DNA from: Streptomyces sp. NBC_00223 | GTDB lineage: Bacteria; Actinomycetota; Actinomycetes; Streptomycetales; Streptomycetaceae | Assembly (NCBI RefSeq): GCF_036199905.1 | Contig: NZ_CP108109.1 | Location: 3,271,501-3,335,500 of the forward strand | Direction: 5' to 3' | DNA: 64,000 nt | In this document: in pieces, positions 59,663 through 64,000 of the stretch | Layout: every line of letters begins with the position of its first letter | Position numbering within the stretch: the stretch's first letter is position 1 | Notes under the pieces: generated by a model | Told to the model about the DNA's origin: nothing | Seen by the model: only the letters and a program-made list of their open reading frames with translations | Database searches by the model: none | Made by a program: the position numbers and the translations under genes

Positions 59663-60505
59663 TCAGCCGTGGAGATGACGGGTGTAGGTGCGCCGTCCGA
59701 TCAGCACCCCGGCGGTCGCCATGGCGACGAGATAGAGGAGGTGCACGGTGGTGGGACCGGCCGAGGCGGTCGAGAGAGCGATGCTCCGGCACAGTTGGAT
59801 CCCGTGGTAGAGCGGGGTCGCCATGACGACGGCGTGCAGCCAGCCGGGCAGTTGGTCCGGCGAGTAGAAGGTGCCGGAGAACATGTAGAGCGGCAGCAGC
59901 ACGAAGCGGAAGACACCGTTGATCCGGGTGAACTGGGTGACGGTGACCGCCCAGGCGGCCAGCGGGGCGGCGAAGGCGCAGCCGACCAGGGTGGCGACGG
60001 GCAGCAGCAGCAGACTCCGCTCCCAGGGCACCGCTCCGGCGACGGTGGCGACGAGGAGGAAGGCGAGGGCGCCGGAGGCGACGCGCATCGCCATGAAGAG
60101 CAGATGCCCGGCGAAGATGTCCGAGGGCCGCATCGGAGTGGCCGCCGCCGCCCGGTAGTTGCCGCGCGCGCGGGTGGACTGGAAGACCGGTCCCGCCGAG
60201 TCGACGAAGGCGTTCTGCATGGCGGCGGCGGCCAGCAGACCGGGGGCGAAGAAGTGCAGATACGGGGTGCCGTGCAGATAGTCGCTGCCGCCCTGGTTGA
60301 CGAGTTTGCCGAGGCCGGCGCCCATCGCGGCGAGGAACAGCAGGGGGTTGGCCACGCTGACCACGACCGTGCCGCGCCAGGTGCGCCGGTAGCGGTGCAG
60401 CCAGTAGCCGAACTCCCTTAGCGCGGGCGGCGGTACGCGAGGGGCGGCGGCGCCCGGCCGGGCGCCGCCGAGGGGTGGGGCGGCGGGGCTGGAGGTGAGG
60501 GACAT
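59663..60505 (-). CDS. ABC-2 type permease (exporter subunit A)
   Basis: 280 residues from ATG 60505. Polar N-terminus of 30 residues, then six helices with FRFVLLPLYMFSGTFYSPDQ and ATPLYHGIQLCRS, equivalent to the same places in the second permease. It follows the ATPase gene by 46 bases. A heterodimeric membrane part for one ATPase is known for NodIJ-like and DrrAB-like exporters. Confidence 0.9.
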   Translation of the reverse strand: MSLTSSPAAPPLGGARPGAAAPRVPPPALREFGYWLHRYRRTWRGTVVVSVANPLLFLAAMGAGLGKLVNQGGSDYLHGTPYLHFFAPGLLAAAAMQNAFVDSAGPVFQSTRARGNYRAAAATPMRPSDIFAGHLLFMAMRVASGALAFLLVATVAGAVPWERSLLLLPVATLVGCAFAAPLAAWAVTVTQFTRINGVFRFVLLPLYMFSGTFYSPDQLPGWLHAVVMATPLYHGIQLCRSIALSTASAGPTTVHLLYLVAMATAGVLIGRRTYTRHLHG

Positions 60506-60533
60506 CGGGGGCCTTTCGGCGGCGCGGTGCGGG

Positions 60534-60565
60534 CGTCAGTCGATGAGGGCGTCAGTCGATGAGGG
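60534..60565. repeat. 15-bp tandem duplication at the ATPase stop codon
   Basis: GGCGTCAGTCGATGA occurs twice head to tail; the second copy includes the stop codon of the ATPase gene (LID-stop). The first is just downstream. A recent slippage event without effect on the protein. Confidence 0.7.
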
Positions 60566-61493
60566 TGCGGCCGGTGAGAGTCAGGAACACGTCCTCCAGG
60601 CCGGCCCGCCGTACCAGGGCGGTGAGCGGGGAGATGTCCAGCGCGTGCACGGCGGCCAGCGCCGTCTCGCCGTCCTCGCAGTACAGCAGGGTGCGGTCGG
60701 GCAGGACTTCGACGCGGTCGCCGAGCGGCGCGATCTTCTCGGTCATGACCTGCTGCTCCGCCGGGGAGAAGCGCAGTTCGAGCACCTCGCGGGTGGCGTG
60801 CGCCTCGATCAGCCCGCTCGGGGAGCCCTCGGCCACGAACCGCCCGCCGTCCATGACGACGAGGCGGTCGCACAACTGCTCGGCCTCGTCCATGTAGTGG
60901 GTGGTGAGGACCAGGGTGACGCCGTCCGACTTGAGCTGGTACAGCCGCTCCCACAGCAGATGCCTGGCCTGCGGGTCGAGGCCGGTGGTGGGTTCGTCGA
61001 GCAGCAGGATCTCGGGTTCGTTGATCAGGGCGCGGGCGATGGTCAGCCGTCGGCGCATGCCTCCGGAGAGCGCCTCGACCCGGGCGTCCGACTTGTCGGT
61101 CAGCCGGGCGAACTCCAGCAACCGCGCGGCGCGTTCGCGGATCACCGGGCGGGGCAGGCCGAAGTAGCGTCCGTAGATCAACAGGTTCTCGCGGACGGTG
61201 AGTTCGGTGTCCAGGGTGTCGTCCTGCGGCACGACGCCGATCCGGGCGCGGATCGCGGCACCCTCCTCGGCCGCCTCCAGGCCGAAGATCCGCAGGGAGC
61301 CGCCGCTGCGCGGCGAGACGCACGCGATCATGCGCATGGTGGAGGACTTGCCGGCGCCGTTGGGGCCGAGGAAGCCGAACGCCTCGCCGCGGCGCAGTCG
61401 GAAGTCGATGCCGTCGACCGCGGTGAAGCCGGTCTCGTACGTCTTGCGCAGGTCGTGCGCCTCGACCAGGAAGTCGGCTGGGGGCTGCGTCAT
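60552..61493 (-). CDS. ABC transporter ATPase (NodI/DrrA type)
   Basis: 313 residues. Walker A FLGPNGAGKSSTMRMI (about 41-56), Q-loop VVPQDDTLD, signature VEALSGGMRRRLTIARAL, Walker B ILLLDEPTTGLDPQ, switch TTHYMDEAEQL. C-terminal 80 residues with VLELRFSPAEQQV... and ALVRRAGLEDVFLTLTGRTL are the DrrA/NodI end. Works with the two permeases downstream. These exporters give self-resistance to secondary metabolites. Confidence 0.95.
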   Translation of the reverse strand: MTQPPADFLVEAHDLRKTYETGFTAVDGIDFRLRRGEAFGFLGPNGAGKSSTMRMIACVSPRSGGSLRIFGLEAAEEGAAIRARIGVVPQDDTLDTELTVRENLLIYGRYFGLPRPVIRERAARLLEFARLTDKSDARVEALSGGMRRRLTIARALINEPEILLLDEPTTGLDPQARHLLWERLYQLKSDGVTLVLTTHYMDEAEQLCDRLVVMDGGRFVAEGSPSGLIEAHATREVLELRFSPAEQQVMTEKIAPLGDRVEVLPDRTLLYCEDGETALAAVHALDISPLTALVRRAGLEDVFLTLTGRTLID

Positions 61494-62238
61494 GTTCGCG
61501 TTCTCTCACTCGTGTGGTGTGCGGCCGGAAAGCCGGCGGGGTACGGGGTCGCGGCGATCGGCCCCGCGGGGCGCGGGCGCGTGACGCGCCGGGGCCCGCC
61601 GGTCTGCCGCCGCGGCCGGGAGGCGTGCCGCCCGCCGATCGGCCCCGCAGGGCGCGGGCGCGTGACGCGCCGGCCCCCGCCGGTCTGCGGCCACGGCCGG
61701 CAGGCGTGCCGCCCGGCCGCCCCGGGGTCCTCGCGGCCGGTGACCACCGGAGTGTCCGGGGATGGGCCGGGCCGACTCGGCGGGCCGGCCGTCGCACCGG
61801 CGCCGGAGCCCGGGCCGACGGCGGTACGGGCCGGCCCCGGGGTGGTGGTCTCCATCCGGCAGCGGGGGGGCGCCGGGGGCGGCGCAAGCCCGGGTCCCGT
61901 GCACACCGGCGACATCGGGCAGGACGCCGGGGCCCGCGCAAGCCCGGGTCCCGTGCACACCGGCGACATCGGGCCGGACGCCGGGGCCCGCGCAAGCCCG
62001 GGTCCCGTGCACACCGGCGACATCGGGCAGGACGCCGGGGCCCGCGCAGGCCCGGGTCTCATGCGCACCGGCGACATCGGGCAGGACGCCGGGGCCGGCG
62101 CAAGCCCGGGTCTCATGCGCACCGGCGACATCGGGCAGGACGCCGGGGCCCGCGCAGGCCCGGGTCTCATGCGCACCGGCGACGTCGGGCCGGGCGAATC
62201 CGGGGCCGCTCACGAACAGCACGCCGACCGGTCCGGGG
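61494..62238. repeat. Six 54-bp tandem repeats and an 80-bp duplication
   Basis: From 61882 to about 62205 six units of exactly 54 bases begin GCGCAAGCCCGGGTC (or GCGCAGGCC). The first three have CCGTGCACACC, the last three CTCATGCGCACC, so two block duplications can be seen. Before that, GATCGGCCCCGC with about 70 following bases is present at 61557 and 61637. 54 is divisible by three, so open frames run through it on both strands (18-residue repeats), but none has a ribosome site or a family. I find no gene. Confidence 0.88.
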
Positions 62239-62958
62239 TCAGCCGCCATCGACGGCCGCATCCACTGCGGGCCGGGCCGCGGGGGCCGGCCGGTGCCGGG
62301 CCAGGAAGGGGAGCACCTGGTCGAGGAAGGGGCCGGGCGCCTCCGCGTGCACCCCGTGCCCGGCCGGCACGGTGACGAAGGTCCCGTACGGCAGCAGCTC
62401 GGCCATCGCGGCGATCTCGTCCTGCGGCAGGTGGCTGGCCGGACCGCCGCCGATCACCAAGGCGGGTACGGGGGTCGACGCCAGGCCGGCCCGCCAGGCC
62501 GGGTCGGGCGCGTTGACCTGCCGGATGATCCGGCCGACGGCCCGCCGGTCGTACGGGCTGGGCGCGTCGGAGGCGGACGGGACCGGGCGGTCCAGCGGGA
62601 TCGGCGGCGGGGGCTCCTCCAGCACCATCGCGCGGACCCGGGAGGGCGCGAGCGCGGCCAGCAGGTAGGCGATCACCCCGCCCAGCGAGTGGCCGATCAC
62701 GGTGACCTCGGCGAGGCCGGCGTCGTCGAGGTAGCCGAGCACGTCGTCGCGCATCAGCTCGAACGAGTACTCCCGGGACCGGGGGCTGGCGCCGTGGCCG
62801 CGCAGGTCGGGGATGTGCAACCGCCAGGACTCCGCCAGCGCGGGCGCGACGCCGTCCCAGTCCTCACCGCTGCCCGTCAGCCCGTGCAGCAGCAGCAGGG
62901 GCGGCGCGTCGGACGCCCCGACGACCCGGCCGGCCAGCTCGATCCGGTCACCGCTCAT
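62239..62958 (-). CDS. Alpha/beta hydrolase
   Basis: 239 residues. LLLLHGLTGSGEDW (oxyanion HG), nucleophile Ser in VIGHSLGG, PALVIGGGPASH with the acid region, and His in VPAGHGVHAE. About the size of editing thioesterases or proline-iminopeptidase-like esterases. The start overlaps the condensation-domain gene by 11 bases, so it belongs to the same biosynthetic unit, perhaps releasing the product or clearing blocked carriers. Confidence 0.87.
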   Translation of the reverse strand: MSGDRIELAGRVVGASDAPPLLLLHGLTGSGEDWDGVAPALAESWRLHIPDLRGHGASPRSREYSFELMRDDVLGYLDDAGLAEVTVIGHSLGGVIAYLLAALAPSRVRAMVLEEPPPPIPLDRPVPSASDAPSPYDRRAVGRIIRQVNAPDPAWRAGLASTPVPALVIGGGPASHLPQDEIAAMAELLPYGTFVTVPAGHGVHAEAPGPFLDQVLPFLARHRPAPAARPAVDAAVDGG

Positions 62959-64000
62959 GGCTCAGCTCCTCCAGGGTGGGGTCGGCGGACGTGGCGGCCA
63001 GCACCAGCAGATCCTCCAGCCGTGCCAGGAAACCGGCCGCGTCCACGCCGGGCAGGAAGCGGCGGTCCTTGCACAGCCGCAGCACACAGCGCGGCCGCAC
63101 GTCGTGGAGGAAGACAAAGAACTTCGAGTCCATCTGGCGCCCGGCGTACGGCAGTTGGCGCAGCTCGGTGTCCGCACGCGCGGCCCGGATCTCGTCGGCG
63201 TCCGGCGGAAGCTCGCCGGGCGGCGCGGTGGTGACACCGCGGCCGGTGATGATGTCGTTGAAGAAGCAGTAGCTGCCGGGGGTGAAGCCGCGGGCGCGGG
63301 CGGCCTCGGCCACCGTCGCCTCGACCTGCCGGGGGTCGGCCTCGCAGGTGCGCAGAGCGCTGAGCGTGGCGGTGGAGACCCGGGCGAGGTAGTCGTCGAA
63401 GCGCCCGGGCGAGGTGTCGGTACGGATCAGCGCGTTCTGGTTGAAGGCGCCGACGAGCTCCTGGTCGTGCGGTTTGAAGCGGGTGGCCGTCAGGCTGCGC
63501 AGCAACGGGTGGTCCTCGCCGGTGAGCCGGGCGAGCAGCAGGCCGATCGAGCCGAGGACGACGGCGGAGGGTCCGACGCCGGACCGCGCCGAGACCCGCT
63601 GGACCGCCGTACCGAGCGCCCGCGAGTCGATCGACGCCCAGGCCAGATCGGCGTCCCGCGGCGTCGGGAGGTGTTCCAGGGTGGCGCGTGATCCGGTCTC
63701 GACGGCGCGCCGCCAGTGCGACAGGGTCCGCCCCGAGCGGGCCAGTCCGGCCTTGGACTCCTCGAAGTCCCTTCGCTCCAGGGGCTGTTGGGCGCGCGGC
63801 GGAAGCTCGGCGGCGGCGCCGTCGCGCAGCAGGGCGTCGAAGTCCCGCAGCACGATACGGAAGCTGCCGCCGTCCACCGCCATGTGCGCGATCACCAGCA
63901 CCACGGCGTGGGCCGTACCGCCGTGGCCGACGACAGCGGCCCGCACCGGCAGTTCCTCGCCCACCGCGAAGGCATGGCCGCCGAGTTCGGCCGCGAGGCG
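62948..64000 (-). CDS. Condensation-domain protein (NRPS type), 3' part, cut by window edge
   Basis: 351 codons are seen; the frame stays open to the window edge. The catalytic motif reads IAHMAVDGGS where HHxxxDG is canonical: the first His is Ala, the catalytic second His and the Asp-Gly are kept. Further condensation motifs: LLRSLTATRFKPHDQELVGAFNQNALIR-type region (VGAFNQNALIRTD), and SYCFFNDI. No carrier domain follows at the C-terminus, so it is the last domain of a larger enzyme or a free-standing condensation enzyme. Followed by the hydrolase and the exporter. Confidence 0.85.
   Translation of the reverse strand, partial: RLAAELGGHAFAVGEELPVRAAVVGHGGTAHAVVLVIAHMAVDGGSFRIVLRDFDALLRDGAAAELPPRAQQPLERRDFEESKAGLARSGRTLSHWRRAVETGSRATLEHLPTPRDADLAWASIDSRALGTAVQRVSARSGVGPSAVVLGSIGLLLARLTGEDHPLLRSLTATRFKPHDQELVGAFNQNALIRTDTSPGRFDDYLARVSTATLSALRTCEADPRQVEATVAEAARARGFTPGSYCFFNDIITGRGVTTAPPGELPPDADEIRAARADTELRQLPYAGRQMDSKFFVFLHDVRPRCVLRLCKDRRFLPGVDAAGFLARLEDLLVLAATSADPTLEELSHER

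Noticed and set aside
61882-62205. Regular 54-bp units considered as a CRISPR array.
   Set aside because: Units are directly contiguous without variable spacers; it is a minisatellite.
61506-62261. Open frame with 18-residue repeats across the 54-bp array, minus strand.
   Set aside because: Overlaps the hydrolase end, has no ribosome site and exists only because the unit length is divisible by three; frames are open on the other strand too.

Overview
The window looks like a chromosomal segment of a high-GC filamentous actinomycete, most likely Streptomyces or a close relative. Overall GC is very high, GTG starts and four-base gene overlaps are common, and the gene families are typical of the group: SARP, ECF41-type sigma, XRE/DUF397 pair, MgtC, a mat-like exopolysaccharide operon, and dispersed short GC-rich intergenic repeats. 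I see no rRNA, convincing tRNA or CRISPR array. Exact species is not determinable from the sequence alone.

Layout. 1-12,700: accessory regulation and transport. It holds a TetR gene beside a truncated divergent gene, a DUF6295-like gene with a dienelactone hydrolase, a MarR/MFS pair, an ECF41-type sigma factor with its own precise autoregulatory promoter, a 145-bp tandem repeat, a NarL-type two-component system, an SPW-repeat membrane protein, a TetR/MFS efflux pair sharing one palindromic operator, and an MgtC-family protein. 12,700-29,400: the most unusual block. An ABC exporter and three tandem paralogous small proteins that resemble nitrile-hydratase-like RiPP leaders lie divergent to a seven-gene, translationally coupled operon: two radical SAM proteins, a haem-oxygenase-fold enzyme, a small GC-encoded 'aroma-sacti-like' protein, a huge cyclase/ATPase/TPR regulator, a cytoplasmic subtilase and a GAF protein. 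A SARP-NB-ARC regulator and a caspase-like protease follow. I read it as a RiPP-type biosynthetic or signalling cluster of unusual composition. 29,400-36,250: GNAT gene and an exopolysaccharide operon (UDP-sugar dehydrogenase, family 2 glycosyltransferase, an unlisted 36-residue membrane peptide, PgaB/IcaB-type deacetylase, Tat-exported LamG-like protein). 36,250-39,790: transposase relic, AT-rich patch, repeat clusters, spermidine-synthase-like protein, lytic transglycosylase-like secreted protein.

39,790-48,530: a 1,988-residue STAND-like ATPase coupled to a protein with a C-terminal RNxxxH (HEPN-like) motif, a possible conflict system, then an XRE/DUF397 pair. 48,600-58,630: an island of visibly lower GC with overlapping genes for phosphatase, SDR, APH-like kinase, GT9-like transferase, phosphoribosyltransferase, a DUF4254-like/kinase/nucleotidyltransferase fusion, thymidylate-kinase-like and Nudix proteins, facing an XRE regulator, an isochorismatase-like hydrolase and a flavoprotein. 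It looks like an uncharacterised nucleotide- or sugar-nucleotide-based pathway. 58,750-64,000: the end of a nonribosomal peptide type cluster: condensation-domain protein (cut by the window), alpha/beta hydrolase, six copies of a 54-bp repeat, and a DrrA/DrrB-like ABC exporter with two permeases.

Regulatory theme: many genes here appear to be transcribed as leaderless mRNAs, with a TANNNT-like -10 element six or seven bases before the start codon.
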